A stretch of DNA of 64,000 bases from assembly GCF_000813125.1 (NCBI RefSeq), contig NZ_BASE01000012.1:62001-126000 (forward strand), in the 5' to 3' direction. The DNA is from Mesobacillus selenatarsenatis SF-1 (GTDB lineage: Bacteria; Bacillota; Bacilli; Bacillales; Cytobacillaceae). Below are positions 1 to 8,295 of this stretch, in pieces. Below the pieces are notes generated by a model. That model searched no databases and had not been told where the DNA came from. It saw only the letters and a list, made by a program, of their open reading frames with translations. How positions within the stretch are numbered: position 1 is the first letter of the stretch; each line of letters begins with the position of its first letter. The position numbers were made by a program, and so were the translations under genes.

Positions 1-576
1 ATTGATGCAGATGAGGTGAAATTTGAAATCTGGAAATCTGGTCAGGAAAACCATGAAATGATACCGGCACAAAACGAGAAAGATGGCACATATTCCATCA
101 AGAAAAGCTTCAGCGAAGGCGGGAAATATTTCATTGTGGCTCACACAACAGCAAACCGGATGCATAGCATGCCAAAGAAGGAAGTAATTGTGCTGGGTGT
201 TGACTCAGACCATGAACACACTGCTGACGAGGAAAATGAAAAAGATGATCAACATTCCAATCATGGTCATAACGACCACCATAATAGCGAGGCAACCTTC
301 GATTTCCATGCTCCTTCAACGATAAAAAACAACAAGCCTACCGAGTTAACGGTTAAGATTGCTCAGGAAGAACAGCTAATTACTGGTGCTGTAGTCCGTT
401 TTGAAATCTGGCAAGAGAACGATACGAAGCATCAATTCATCGAAGCGAATGAAAATTCATCAGGAACTTATTCCGCTGATTTCAGCTTCCCTGGTAAAGG
501 GCATTTTATAGTGAAAATACATGTGGAAAAAGGAAATATCCATGACCATACAGAGAAAACGGTAGAAGTTGAATAA
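1..576 (+). CDS. YtkA-like domain protein, 5' end outside window
   Basis: The reading frame is open from base 1, so the start lies to the left of the window; the GTG at 16 is only an internal codon. The visible product has two similar beta-rich repeats, each with a FEIW motif and a G-x-Y/H-FIV motif. They are separated by a very His/Asp/Glu-rich linker (about residues 65-95) that could bind metal. Tandem repeats of this kind match the YtkA-like family, usually exported or lipid-anchored in Bacillus. The function is unknown; a copper or envelope role is only suggested by the His-rich linker. A hairpin terminator follows directly. Confidence 0.75.
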   Translation: MDADEVKFEIWKSGQENHEMIPAQNEKDGTYSIKKSFSEGGKYFIVAHTTANRMHSMPKKEVIVLGVDSDHEHTADEENEKDDQHSNHGHNDHHNSEATFDFHAPSTIKNNKPTELTVKIAQEEQLITGAVVRFEIWQENDTKHQFIEANENSSGTYSADFSFPGKGHFIVKIHVEKGNIHDHTEKTVEVE

Positions 577-593
577 AACCCATCTCAAAATAA

Positions 594-634
594 AAAATGC
601 TCATTTACCTTTTTTAAAAGGCATGAGCATTTTA
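594..634 (+). terminator. Hairpin terminator after YtkA-like gene
   Basis: AAAATGCTCAT at 594-604 pairs with ATGAGCATTTT at 623-633. An inner stem also forms, and T-rich sequence follows. It lies 18 bases after the stop of the YtkA-like gene. Confidence 0.8.
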
Positions 635-792
635 TCACACTTGTTATATCTTCCGTATTTAATAATTTAAATTAATGCAGATGGTTATTCAAAATCATAA
701 CAACGGCAGTTGAACGATCCTTATTCACCTTCTAATGATAAAGGTCAATAAAAATTGACGCCATTTTTAGGAATCAGTGAATAAATCGGCCT

Positions 793-1554
793 TTATTTTG
801 TATTATTCAGCCCTAAAAAATATAAGGCTTCTTTAACACCGGAAAAAGTTTTTACGTTTTCTAAGTTGATGCCAAGTTTAACTGCTTCTACGGCTAATTC
901 TGGCCTTACCCCTGTTATGATGCACTTTACACCAATTAATTTTAGCACATTGCTGAGTTTAAAAAGAGAATCAATCACTAAATTATCAATTTTATAAATT
1001 CCTGAACAATCTATAATCAAACTCCTTACTTCTTGCTCTTGAACATTGGCTGGTACTAATTCTAAGAGTTGTTCTGCTCTATCTTGATTTATTGCTCCCA
1101 ACAAAGGAAGCACAGCAATGCCTTTTAAAAGGGGTACAATATTTGACGCTAACTCATCTATTTGTCTATTCATTACATATTGTGCTTTTTCTTGCTGTTT
1201 TCTCTCCGTGATGTCTTTTACATAAGTTTGAATGGCCTTTGTTTCCCCTATCTTAATAGGGTGACAATATAACTCAACCTCAACTTGGGTTTCATCCATT
1301 CTATATATAGTTTCCTCAATAAGCTCTGCTGGTTCATTATAAGCCCCGGATATTCTTTTTGTAATTGCGGGTTTAGAAGAGTCTTTAAAGATATCCAACG
1401 GACTTGCCCCAATTACTTCGTCTCTTGAGGCTCTAAAAAATTTTTCTGCAGCTTCATTTATATATATGATCTTCAGTTGCGTATGAACAATTAGCGGATC
1501 CAGTGCATATTCAATTACTTCCTTGTAATCAATACCTTCAATGTTTTCACTCAT
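793..1554 (-). CDS. PAS-STAS domain protein, RsbR/YtvA-like
   Basis: This 253-residue cytosolic protein has an N-terminal PAS domain (about residues 12-120, with the usual DITERK end) and a C-terminal STAS domain (about 138-250, with VLPLLG and GVRPEL motifs). The plan is that of RsbR-type stressosome proteins and YtvA, which pass a sensed signal to the SigB cascade. The first phospho-acceptor region reads DCSG. The position matching the second RsbR threonine, after GVRPELA, is valine, so phosphorylation control may differ from RsbRA. The ATG start has a GGGAGTG ribosome site. No partner genes (rsbS, rsbT) are adjacent. Two other STAS proteins occur at 43.5 and 47.3 kb. Confidence 0.85.
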   Translation of the reverse strand: MSENIEGIDYKEVIEYALDPLIVHTQLKIIYINEAAEKFFRASRDEVIGASPLDIFKDSSKPAITKRISGAYNEPAELIEETIYRMDETQVEVELYCHPIKIGETKAIQTYVKDITERKQQEKAQYVMNRQIDELASNIVPLLKGIAVLPLLGAINQDRAEQLLELVPANVQEQEVRSLIIDCSGIYKIDNLVIDSLFKLSNVLKLIGVKCIITGVRPELAVEAVKLGINLENVKTFSGVKEALYFLGLNNTK

Positions 1555-1785
1555 TACATCACTCCCTAGACAAAGGGTAAATCATTTTATCGTTGTATAC
1601 AAGGAGAACCACTTTACCATTAAATTTAAAATTGACCTATCCTAATTCGAAAGAAGGCAAAAAGCCAGCAATCAATTTACTATTCTCTACAGTTATCCCC
1701 CCGTAATTTACGATTGGGTTGGAGTCGGAATATGTATATTAACCCAAAACTCCCCCTTTGTTGTAAACTGAATAGCAGACAGCAA

Positions 1786-1826
1786 AAAGCTGAACCTACT
1801 TATCATTCATAGGTTCAGCTTTATTG
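1786..1826. terminator. Orphan hairpin terminator
   Basis: A 13-bp perfect stem (AAAGCTGAACCTA at 1786-1798 with TAGGTTCAGCTTT at 1810-1822) is followed by a short T-rich stretch. It stands alone between the PAS-STAS gene start and the YetF-like gene end. No gene ending at it was found in 1555-1785, so it may be left over from a lost gene. Confidence 0.65.
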
Positions 1827-1850
1827 TGCTTTTACCGTTAATTATTCGAA

Positions 1851-2060
1851 ATTTAACGGTTGGTACCAATATTTGTACGGTTGGCTCATTTAATTATACG
1901 GTTAGCGCAAATAATTTAACGGTTGCAGAAGATTTTTTAACGGTTAGGTCCATTTTATCCTCGTTGTTCCTCTTTTAATCCTGGTTAAACATGATTTAAT
2001 CCCCGTTGACCCAATTTTAATCCCCATTGAACATGATTTATTCCCCGTTGACCAAATCTC
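1851..2060. repeat. 21-bp phased intergenic repeat, two subfamilies
   Basis: The motif ACGGTT recurs at 1856, 1877, 1898, 1919 and 1940, exactly every 21 bases. It is followed by a related CCCCGTTGA-type motif at about 1962, 1983, 2004, 2025 and 2046, again every 21 bases. The sequence between motif copies varies. There is no open frame. The spacing equals two turns of B-DNA. Confidence 0.8.
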
Positions 2061-2121
2061 CACAAAGATGAGTGGGGTACAAAGTCAACTAGCAATAAAA
2101 GAAAGCTGACTCAGCTACTGC

Positions 2122-2814
2122 TCAGTTCGCCTTCTTCTCATATTCCAACACAAAAAGCGGTTCATTTTCCATCCACTCCGCGAATAGCACATCTTCATAA
2201 TGGTGGATTTTTTGCTTCTCTAATTCATTTTTCAGCCACTGTTCGTCCAAGCCTGCTTCTTTAAGATTTTCGCGAACTACTTCTCCATCAAGAATCATAT
2301 TGACTGGCAAGCTTGGATCCTCTGCTTTGATTTTCATATCGCTATTTTTAGGTGTGTCATAATCTGCTTTTGGCAGGACACTGACCATTCCATTCGTTTC
2401 GATGATCGCGTATTCTACTTCGCGTAGTGAAAAGTAGCCTTGCTGTCTGACAAGACTCTGCAGCTGGTTGATATCCAGCTTGGCTTTTTTCAAAGCTTCG
2501 AATTTAATCTTTCCTTTTCGGACCACAATGTTCGGTTCGCCCTCCAGTAACTTCCGCGAACGTATGAACTTTTGTGTAACCGTCTCTGTGACATAAACAA
2601 GCACTCCCCACAAGGCCACGGCAAAGGCGATTTCGCCTATTTTTACTTCGTGATCATAGATGGCGTTTCCCACCAACTCACCAAGGATGATTGCTGAAAT
2701 AAAGTCAAACGGAGTAATCTGGGAAAATTGCGTCTTCCCTTGTAATTTTGTCATGATAAATAGAAATACAAATCCGCTCACCAATTCTACGGCAATTGAT
2801 AAATAATGATTCAA
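2122..2814 (-). CDS. DUF421 membrane protein, YetF-like
   Basis: This is a membrane protein of the DUF421/YetF family. Three transmembrane helices at the N-terminus contain the family signature around TPFDFISAIILGELVGNA. A soluble two-part C-terminal domain follows (NQLQSLVRQQG, YAIIETNGMVSVLP). The family is linked to the spore or cell membrane in Bacillus and has no proven enzyme activity. The frame is open up to an ATG at 2898, but the start is put at TTG 2814: GGAAGGAG lies 8 bases upstream, and the protein then begins like B. subtilis YetF. GTG at 2817 is an alternative. Confidence 0.85.
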   Translation of the reverse strand: MNHYLSIAVELVSGFVFLFIMTKLQGKTQFSQITPFDFISAIILGELVGNAIYDHEVKIGEIAFAVALWGVLVYVTETVTQKFIRSRKLLEGEPNIVVRKGKIKFEALKKAKLDINQLQSLVRQQGYFSLREVEYAIIETNGMVSVLPKADYDTPKNSDMKIKAEDPSLPVNMILDGEVVRENLKEAGLDEQWLKNELEKQKIHHYEDVLFAEWMENEPLFVLEYEKKAN

Positions 2815-3063
2815 CACTCCCACTCCTTCCTTACCCATTATGGGAAGATTTACAGAAGTTGAATCGTTTCCCTTCAAAAAAACTCCATAAACCGACAAAT
2901 AACTCGATTTTTTGTCGCGCGATTTATTTCCACATAACGGTAAAACATGTAACTTTTATGAGAAAATATCGTTTATAAGTTTGAGAATACAGATTCTTTA
3001 TTGCACGGCCGTAGCCCATATCCGAAAGATAGGCCCTGCAATTGAAATCAAGGAGGATAGGAA

Positions 3064-3813
3064 ATGAAAAAGTTGCTGGTTTCGATGATGCTTCTATTGT
3101 CGCTGCTGTTCTTTGAGGCACCTGCAGAGGCTGCTGGCGGTGATATGATTATCATCAATAAGTCTAACAATCAACTGGCTTATTACAAAAATAATAAACT
3201 GGTAAAAACGTTTAAGGTGGGAACTGGGCGAAAAGCTTCTTATACGCCTGAGGGCAAGTTCAAGATCGTTAACAAAATCAAGAATCGCCCTTATTACAGC
3301 GGAAATATCCCAGGCGGTGACCCTAGGAACCCGCTTGGCGACAGATGGCTCGGCATTAATGCGAGGGGAACATGGGGAACAACTTATGCCATCCACGGCA
3401 ACAATAACCCTAAGTCAATCGGCGGATATGTGAGTGCCGGTTGCGTGCGAATGTATGACAACGAGGTTCAGTGGCTTTATGATCAGGTGAAAGTCAATAC
3501 TCCGGTTGTCATCACCACTTCCAAAAAGTCCTTTAACGCAATCGCATCCGCTAACGGATATAAGGTAACAGGCCAAGCCGCAGTTCCAGTCATCGCAGCA
3601 CCAACAAGCACTGTCCTAAAAAAAGGTATGCGTGGCGCAGAAGTGAAGCAACTGCAACAGGCCCTAACGAATAAAGGCTACAGCACAAAAGGAATCGACG
3701 GAGTTTTCGGGCCAGCTACAGAAGCCGCCGTAAAGAAATTCCAAAAAGCGAAGAAACTCAAGGTTGACGGTGTCGCCGGGCCAGCCACCAAAAAGGCGCT
3801 GGGAATGAAATAG
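3064..3813 (+). CDS. L,D-transpeptidase with peptidoglycan-binding domain
   Basis: This secreted cell-wall enzyme has a signal peptide (residues 1-23, ending AEAA). A YkuD catalytic domain (about 27-155) carries the active-site signature HGNNNP...SAGCVRM, where the Cys acts as nucleophile and the His as base. A C-terminal PG_binding_1 domain follows (about 185-245, GAEVKQLQQAL...GVFGPATEAAVKKFQ). It should form 3-3 cross-links or modify peptidoglycan stems from outside the membrane. AAGGAGG lies just upstream of the ATG. The gene is monocistronic and ends at a strong hairpin terminator shared with the opposite gene. Confidence 0.93.
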   Translation: MKKLLVSMMLLLSLLFFEAPAEAAGGDMIIINKSNNQLAYYKNNKLVKTFKVGTGRKASYTPEGKFKIVNKIKNRPYYSGNIPGGDPRNPLGDRWLGINARGTWGTTYAIHGNNNPKSIGGYVSAGCVRMYDNEVQWLYDQVKVNTPVVITTSKKSFNAIASANGYKVTGQAAVPVIAAPTSTVLKKGMRGAEVKQLQQALTNKGYSTKGIDGVFGPATEAAVKKFQKAKKLKVDGVAGPATKKALGMK

Positions 3814-3817
3814 CAAA

Positions 3818-3860
3818 AAGACGGTCCTCCATTATATAGGAAGGACCGTCTTCATTTTTT
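3818..3860. terminator. Bidirectional terminator
   Basis: AAGACGGTCCT at 3818-3828 pairs perfectly with AGGACCGTCTT at 3842-3852, followed by CATTTTTT. It lies between the converging transpeptidase and IDEAL genes and touches the 3' end of the latter. Confidence 0.9.
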
Positions 3861-4191
3861 AAACACCCTTGACTAATTCTCTCATCGAATTCAGCTGTTC
3901 AGACAGCTCCAGGAACCATTCTTCATCCCCAGTTGCAAGCGCTAAATCAATCAGATTTTGTATTTGTGCCTTATTTTTCACTTTAGGGTCAGGCAGTTTT
4001 TTTACTCCATTTGTGGAAATTGGAATTATTTTGCCAACCATGGATTCATCATCACTTGATGTAATCGTTGCATTAACCTTTTCGTCCAGAATATCAAGGG
4101 ACTCTATATATCCGATGAATAATTCACCATCCCGGGATTTCCCCTTTACCCAATCGCCTACTTTTAAAATACTGTTATTATTGGACAACAT
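3859..4191 (-). CDS. IDEAL domain protein
   Basis: This small cytosolic protein is about 110 residues long. Residues 10-60 form a beta-rich module (GDWVKGKSRDGELFIGYI). The C-terminal part matches the short IDEAL motif of Firmicutes proteins (QNLIDLALATGDEEWFLELS). The motif's function is poorly known; it occurs in YpiB- and ComK-associated Bacillus proteins. An upstream ATG exists at 4209, but GAGGTG inside that extension is placed correctly for the ATG at 4191, which is chosen. Confidence 0.75.
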   Translation of the reverse strand: MLSNNNSILKVGDWVKGKSRDGELFIGYIESLDILDEKVNATITSSDDESMVGKIIPISTNGVKKLPDPKVKNKAQIQNLIDLALATGDEEWFLELSEQLNSMRELVKGV

Positions 4192-4264
4192 ATAAGTCAC
4201 CTCATTCATTTAATCTGTAATATTTTTCATTACATTTATCGCCTAAGAAGAAGATACTCTCTCC

Positions 4265-4684
4265 TTAGTCGCAGTTCGTTTCTTTTACCAGGTCCACTAT
4301 TTCTTTGATCGAATAGTGCTTCAAATATTCTCCCAAGTGTTCTTCAGCACCAAGGAAAATAGCAAACAGAACCCTGTGCATATTCGCTCCGACGACACAT
4401 TTCTCATTAGAGTCAGGACACTTTGGCTGTAGTGCACCTTCGGAAGTAAGTTTATATATATCCCTGAGGTTTACTTCATTTAAATCGAGCGCAAAAATGA
4501 AGCCGCCGCCGGTACCTTCTTTTGATTTGATAAAGCCATGTTTTTTTAACAAGCCCAGCACTTTGCGGATACGCACAGGATGAACCCCTGCACTCTCTGA
4601 GATCGCTTCGCTTGTCGACATTCTGTCCGGCTGAAGTGCAAGCAGGGTTAAACTGTGAATGGCCAAGGTAAAATCGCTGTTCAT
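4265..4684 (-). CDS. saiR: Rrf2-family repressor, SaiR-like
   Basis: This 139-residue Rrf2-type transcription factor has an N-terminal winged helix (about 1-70), then a short region with cysteines (KCPDSNEKCVVGANM) that could sense redox or thiol stress. Its sequence and its place next to an spx paralog match SaiR, the Rrf2 repressor of spxA2 in Bacillus anthracis. It lies 78 bases downstream of spx on the same strand, with its own AGGAGG-type ribosome site, so the two may be one operon. Two matching palindromes upstream of spx are its probable operators. The symbol rests on homology and context. Confidence 0.75.
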   Translation of the reverse strand: MNSDFTLAIHSLTLLALQPDRMSTSEAISESAGVHPVRIRKVLGLLKKHGFIKSKEGTGGGFIFALDLNEVNLRDIYKLTSEGALQPKCPDSNEKCVVGANMHRVLFAIFLGAEEHLGEYLKHYSIKEIVDLVKETNCD

Positions 4685-4762
4685 TGCCTGCCTCCTAACA
4701 AAAGTAACTATTTATTATGCTATATATTACCTTTCATCCAGTCCGATTTAAAGCAAAAGCAC

Positions 4763-5158
4763 CTAGGTCGCAATACTATCCAACTCTAAGCCAGTAAATG
4801 TACGTAGCTTGCGCGGCAAGAAGCTTCGAATTTCTTCTTCATTGTAGCCAACCTGCAGCCGTTTATGGTCCTGGATAATCGGGCGGCGCAGCATTTGCGG
4901 ATTTCTCCTGATTAGTTCATATAATTGATTCAGTGGAAGAGAGTCAATGTCCATATCCAGCTGCTTATAGGTTTTTGAGTTCGTCGAAATAATCTCTTCT
5001 GTTCCATCCTCTGTCAATCGAAGAATCGATTTAATTTCGTCAACAGAAAGTGGATCTGATACAATATTTCTTTCAATAAAATCAATTTGATGTTCCTGCA
5101 GCCATGCCTTGGCTTTCCGGCAAGACGCACAGCTTGATGTGATATATAAAGTAACCAT
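4763..5158 (-). CDS. spx: Spx/ArsC-family transcriptional regulator
   Basis: This Spx paralog binds the RNA polymerase alpha C-terminal domain and redirects transcription under disulfide stress. The redox switch CASC sits at residues 10-13, as in Spx. The EDGTEEIIS segment holds the conserved glycine of the alpha-CTD contact surface, and MLRRPII matches the conserved Arg region. Length (131 residues) is normal. ATG 5158 is chosen over the TTG at 5164 because it puts the CxxC at the family position and has GGAGGAG upstream. The neighbouring saiR-like gene makes it the SpxA2-type copy; a second spx is expected elsewhere in the genome. Confidence 0.9.
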   Translation of the reverse strand: MVTLYITSSCASCRKAKAWLQEHQIDFIERNIVSDPLSVDEIKSILRLTEDGTEEIISTNSKTYKQLDMDIDSLPLNQLYELIRRNPQMLRRPIIQDHKRLQVGYNEEEIRSFLPRKLRTFTGLELDSIAT

Positions 5159-5179
5159 GATCAACAGCTCCTCCGCCTA

Positions 5180-5202
5180 ACTGTAATAATAAAAATTACA
5201 GA
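5180..5202. promoter_or_regulatory. Candidate SaiR/Rrf2 operator 1
   Basis: ACTGTAAT (5180-5187), seven bases, then ATTACAGA (5195-5202) form an inverted repeat with seven perfectly paired bases per arm. It lies 22-44 bases upstream of the spx start, where a bound repressor would block initiation or clearance. It shares architecture and sequence with operator 2. Confidence 0.65.
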
Positions 5203-5242
5203 TAAACAACAATAGAATCTTTTTAGATATAAAAATACCGAT

Positions 5243-5265
5243 ACTGTAATATTAAACTTTACAGT
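5243..5265. promoter_or_regulatory. Candidate SaiR/Rrf2 operator 2
   Basis: ACTGTAAT (5243-5250), seven bases, then TTTACAGT (5258-5265) form an inverted repeat with the same half-site and spacer as operator 1. The centres are 63 bp apart, about six helical turns, so both lie on the same DNA face. Confidence 0.65.
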
Positions 5266-5395
5266 TAGCAATGTCAATAGTAGTTTCAAGGGTTTCCCCC
5301 TTTACACCACCCATTTTTCCCTCCATCTAAAAATAGGCTTATCCTTTCGAAACTCTGGTGCAATCATCTCGTCAAACTATTTGAGGTGATCAAAA

Positions 5396-6268
5396 ATGAA
5401 GAAGACAAAACGTTTCATGCAGCTCGGGTTGGGCATCTTGTTGATGGTTTCATTACTCTTTTTCGCCAACGGGTTTGGTTATGCAGATGACCATTCTCTG
5501 ACTGTTAAAAAAGGTGATACACTTTACAGCATTTCAAAAAAATACAACCTGACTGTCCAGGAGTTAAAGGAGTTCAACGGGTTAAAGAACAATACCATAT
5601 ATATTGGCCAAAAGCTGCTGCTCCCTGGCGTGACAGAATCGGAACCGATGTATGCAGTTGTCGGTGGTTCTTTTACCAAGAAAGACAATGCAACAAAGCA
5701 AATCGCTAATCTTAAAAAGAAAGGAATTGAAGCTACGTTCGTTACAAAGGTCATTAATGAAAAAACTTATTACCGTATCCAGGCTGGTGTTTTTTCAAAA
5801 AAAGGTAATGCCGAAAAGCAGAAAGAGCTGTTGCGTAAAAATGGGATTAAAGATGCCTATATTGTAACAAGTAAAAATCTACATGTTAATGGTGTCCACG
5901 TTGGCTCCACATACAGCCAGCTACTGCAGCAATTCGGAAAGCCGGTAAAAACAGAGGACCAGTTGAATATCCGGTCGCTGTATTACAATGGTGAGGGTGC
6001 AGGAGTTCGCGTGAATTTCAACATGGAGAATGGCTCCGTATTCGGCCTGCAAGTCTATCCGGAATATTTACAACTTAGCTCCCTTCCGAAAGACAAAAGT
6101 CAGATTATCGATGTATATGGATACCCTAATCAAGTAAAGACCGTCTCTTGCTACGAAAGTGCGTCTTGCGGCCAATTCATCTATCAATTTAATAAGAACA
6201 ATTTAATCATCCAGTTCGATCGCGATGGAAAAACTGTTCAGTATTATGATTTAAGTAAATTTCATTAG
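5396..6268 (+). CDS. Secreted LysM-SPOR protein
   Basis: The protein is 290 residues. A signal peptide (1-30) is followed by one LysM domain (about 34-77, KKGDTLYSISKKYN...IYIGQKLLLPG) that binds peptidoglycan. An SPOR-like domain (about 84-160, VVGGSFTKKDNATKQIANLKK...YRIQAGVF) comes next, and then an about 125-residue C-terminal domain with repeated GxxxxxLLxxFGKP-like motifs and two cysteines. It is an exported wall-associated protein, possibly acting in division or sporulation. No catalytic domain is recognised. GAGGTG precedes the ATG and a hairpin terminator follows. Confidence 0.85.
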   Translation: MKKTKRFMQLGLGILLMVSLLFFANGFGYADDHSLTVKKGDTLYSISKKYNLTVQELKEFNGLKNNTIYIGQKLLLPGVTESEPMYAVVGGSFTKKDNATKQIANLKKKGIEATFVTKVINEKTYYRIQAGVFSKKGNAEKQKELLRKNGIKDAYIVTSKNLHVNGVHVGSTYSQLLQQFGKPVKTEDQLNIRSLYYNGEGAGVRVNFNMENGSVFGLQVYPEYLQLSSLPKDKSQIIDVYGYPNQVKTVSCYESASCGQFIYQFNKNNLIIQFDRDGKTVQYYDLSKFH

Positions 6269-6272
6269 CTTA

Positions 6273-6300
6273 GAGGCCGCCATTTGGTGGTCTTTTATTT
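6273..6300 (+). terminator. Hairpin terminator after LysM-SPOR gene
   Basis: GAGGCCGCC (6273-6281) pairs with GGTGGTCTT (6286-6294), with some G-U pairs, and is followed by TTATTTTG. Confidence 0.7.
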
Positions 6301-6378
6301 TGCAATTTTGGATAAAAGAAATGCCTTGTATTAATAATAATGGAGGACGTTATTAACCTACAAAGGAGAATGTGTAGC

Positions 6379-7023
6379 ATGAAAAAAATATTGGTGATGG
6401 GTTTTATTTTATTTTTATCGATGAATATGATGGCCGGATCACCCCCTGCCTACGCTAAACCACAGCACAAATGTATTACCCAATCTGAGGTAAAGTTCGA
6501 AAATGATTTCCGTCGACTATGGGTCGACCATGTATTGTGGACAAGCAACTATATTACAAGTGCCACGACAGCAGGTGCAGAGGATCAAAAAGACGTGCTT
6601 GAGAGGCTTCTAAGAAACCAGGAGGACATCGGAAATTCAATCAAACCGGTATATGGAGAGGCAGCCGGAAACAAACTTACGGACTTGCTTAAGGAGCATA
6701 TAGTTATTGCCGGTGGTATAGTTGAAGCAGCTAAAAGTGGAGATAAAGCAAAGCTAGATCAGCTAAACAAAGAATGGTATAGAAATGCTGACGATATCGC
6801 CGCTTTCCTCAGCAAAGCCAACCCAAATCTAAAAAACGAAGATGTAAAGAAGTTACTGTATACCCACCTGGAAATGGTTGCAGATGACCTTAACGCAAGC
6901 TTGAAAAAAGATTGGCAAGCAAGAATTGTTTCCATCGACGACGGAATGACTCACATCATCATGATGGCCGATGCCATATCAGATGCAGTTGTAAAGCAGT
7001 TTCCGGAGAAGTTTAAGAAATAG
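6379..7023 (+). CDS. Secreted helical protein of unknown function
   Basis: A signal peptide (about 1-26, ending AYA) leads an alpha-helical domain of about 185 residues. Visible motifs are LWVDHVLWTSNYI near the N-terminus, a central LLKEHIVIAGGIV, and a C-terminal MADAISDAVVKQFP. Relatives in Gram-positive genomes are sometimes loosely named acetylglutamate kinase, which this sequence does not support: no kinase motifs are present. The ATG at 6379 is chosen over 6340 because AAAGGAG lies 10 bases upstream and the signal peptide then starts with MKK. A strong terminator follows. Confidence 0.7.
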   Translation: MKKILVMGFILFLSMNMMAGSPPAYAKPQHKCITQSEVKFENDFRRLWVDHVLWTSNYITSATTAGAEDQKDVLERLLRNQEDIGNSIKPVYGEAAGNKLTDLLKEHIVIAGGIVEAAKSGDKAKLDQLNKEWYRNADDIAAFLSKANPNLKNEDVKKLLYTHLEMVADDLNASLKKDWQARIVSIDDGMTHIIMMADAISDAVVKQFPEKFKK

Positions 7024-7100
7024 TTTGTAACGGTGAAATATCAATAACACAACAAAAAAGCCTGCAATTCCTCTTACGGTGCAAATCCTATAAATAACTT

Positions 7101-7147
7101 AAAATGGCCTGCCCAAACTCACATCAGTTTGTGCAGGCCATTTTTCT
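7101..7147 (+). terminator. Strong terminator, AAAATGGC family member
   Basis: AAAATGGCCTGC (7101-7112) pairs with GCAGGCCATTTT near 7132-7144. An inner AAACT/AGTTT stem closes over a CACATC loop. It is related in stem and loop to the hairpins at 34238, 54651 and 56238, with a compensated C-G to G-C change in the stem. Confidence 0.85.
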
Positions 7148-7170
7148 ATTCAAATCTATCTCCTACATAA

Positions 7171-7236
7171 CTGCATCGTTTGATTATTATGGAATTCAAT
7201 AAAAGGCGGTCAATCCTTCCTGATCAACGCACCCTA
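7171..7236. repeat. Cassette-type palindromic element (copy before arr 1)
   Basis: A diverged box part (7171-7200, ending GGAATTCAATAAAA) is followed by the terminator stem GGCGGTCAATCC / GGATCAACGC-like (7205-7230) and ACCCTATTG. The same element, with the same ACCCTATTG ending, stands at the same distance from the second arr copy. Here no minus-strand gene ends at it. Confidence 0.7.
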
Positions 7237-7462
7237 TTGCTAAATATCAATTTATAAGGATAAAACCATATGTTTTCCAAAAATCCGCAATAACCCAAAA
7301 TGGTGGTGATAAATCAAAACGTACATAGTTGATAATTTCGTTCGAAATCATTCTCTCTACTTACATTATACAACTATTTATGAATTATTTATAGACTACT
7401 CTTTTAGTAATTCCAATAATATACTGATATACACAAATCCAAAAATTAAGAGGTGGATAAAT

Positions 7463-7879
7463 ATGGATGCCAATAAAGATGTCTTGGATCATGGTCCTTT
7501 TTTTCATGGTACTAAAGCCGAATTAAAAATTGGAGATTTATTAGAATCACAACACCTATCAAATTACCAAGATAAAAAATCTAACTATATATACTTTACT
7601 GCAACATTGAATGCTGCTAAATGGGGTGCTGAATTAGCAACATCTAACTCAAAAGAAAGAATTTTTATTGTAGAACCATTAGGTGAATTTGAAAATGATC
7701 CAAACCTGACTGACAAAAAATTCCCCGGTAACCCAACACGTTCTTATAGGTCTAAATCTCCTTTAAAAATAGTAGCTGAATTAAGTTCATGGCAAAGACA
7801 TTCCGATGAAGAAATAAATCATATGCTTGCAACTTTAAAAATGTTACGCGAACAAGGAAAAGCTGTAATATATGATTAA
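7463..7879 (+). CDS. arr: Rifampin ADP-ribosyltransferase, copy 1
   Basis: Arr moves ADP-ribose from NAD+ to the C23 hydroxyl of rifamycins and so inactivates them in the cytosol. The 138-residue product shows the family sequence throughout: FFHGTKAELKIGDLL, YIYFTATLNAAKWGAELA, IFIVEPLGEFENDPNLTD and KFPGNPTRSYRSKSPLKIV. GAGGTG lies upstream of the ATG, and a TATACT-type -10 box is near 7420. By eye it differs from the copy at 41871 by about 17 of 138 residues. The duplication also covers the leader, the downstream hairpin and the preceding palindromic element. Confidence 0.95.
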   Translation: MDANKDVLDHGPFFHGTKAELKIGDLLESQHLSNYQDKKSNYIYFTATLNAAKWGAELATSNSKERIFIVEPLGEFENDPNLTDKKFPGNPTRSYRSKSPLKIVAELSSWQRHSDEEINHMLATLKMLREQGKAVIYD

Positions 7880-7950
7880 TCTTTAACATCTTTAAGAAAA
7901 TGTCTTAGGAGGACCAAATGAATTTGCTTTTCCAATTGGTTATCGCTTTC

Positions 7951-7980
7951 GGCTTTTGTACGCAAAGATGTGCAAAAGCC
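7951..7980 (+). terminator. arr copy 1 hairpin
   Basis: GGCTTTTGTAC (7951-7961) pairs with GTGCAAAAGCC (7970-7980). The homologous hairpin after arr copy 2 keeps the pairing with changed bases (T-A swapped to A-T, U-G replaced by C-G), which argues that the RNA structure matters. The T-tract is weak here. Confidence 0.65.
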
Positions 7981-8005
7981 GGGGCTTGAATATTGCCCTA
8001 ACTCA

Positions 8006-8197
8006 CTAGCTTATGCTTTGTTTCTTTTTACTCCTTTTTAAAATTGAATTACCGATTAAACCAATCCATAGGGATGCCAAAAACCAACTTTTATTTCTAT
8101 CAAAAAATTCTCTTCCAATATTGAAAAATGCCAAAGTAACAGCTACTACACCGATAATAGATAAAGTGTAAAATAACCAACTCAACTTAAGTTTCAT
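8006..8197 (-). CDS. Small membrane protein
   Basis: This protein of about 63 residues has two transmembrane helices (LFYTLSIIGVVAVTLAF and SWFLASLWIGLIGNSI) and a basic KRSKKK tail. GGAGGT lies before the ATG at 8197; the longer frame to 8251 lacks a ribosome site. The family is not recognised. Confidence 0.6.
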   Translation of the reverse strand: MKLKLSWLFYTLSIIGVVAVTLAFFNIGREFFDRNKSWFLASLWIGLIGNSILKRSKKKQSIS

Positions 8198-8261
8198 TTT
8201 GTACCTCCCAATAATGTAACTTAACTTCTCATTGATCCAAACGTATTTCAACGAGAAAAAG

Positions 8262-8290
8262 GCATCAATCCTTTTATGATCAACGCACTT
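8262..8290 (-). terminator. Terminator part of palindromic element
   Basis: GGCATCAATCC ... GGATCAACGC-like stem (on the plus strand GGCATCAATC, then TGATCAACGC), with the A-run giving the U-tract on the minus strand. It follows the small ORF at 8296 directly. The box part is not clear in this copy. Confidence 0.6.
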
Positions 8291-8295
8291 TAAGT

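Noticed and set aside
2796..3121. Short frames between the YetF-like and transpeptidase genes
   Set aside because: They overlap real genes antisense and lack ribosome sites.
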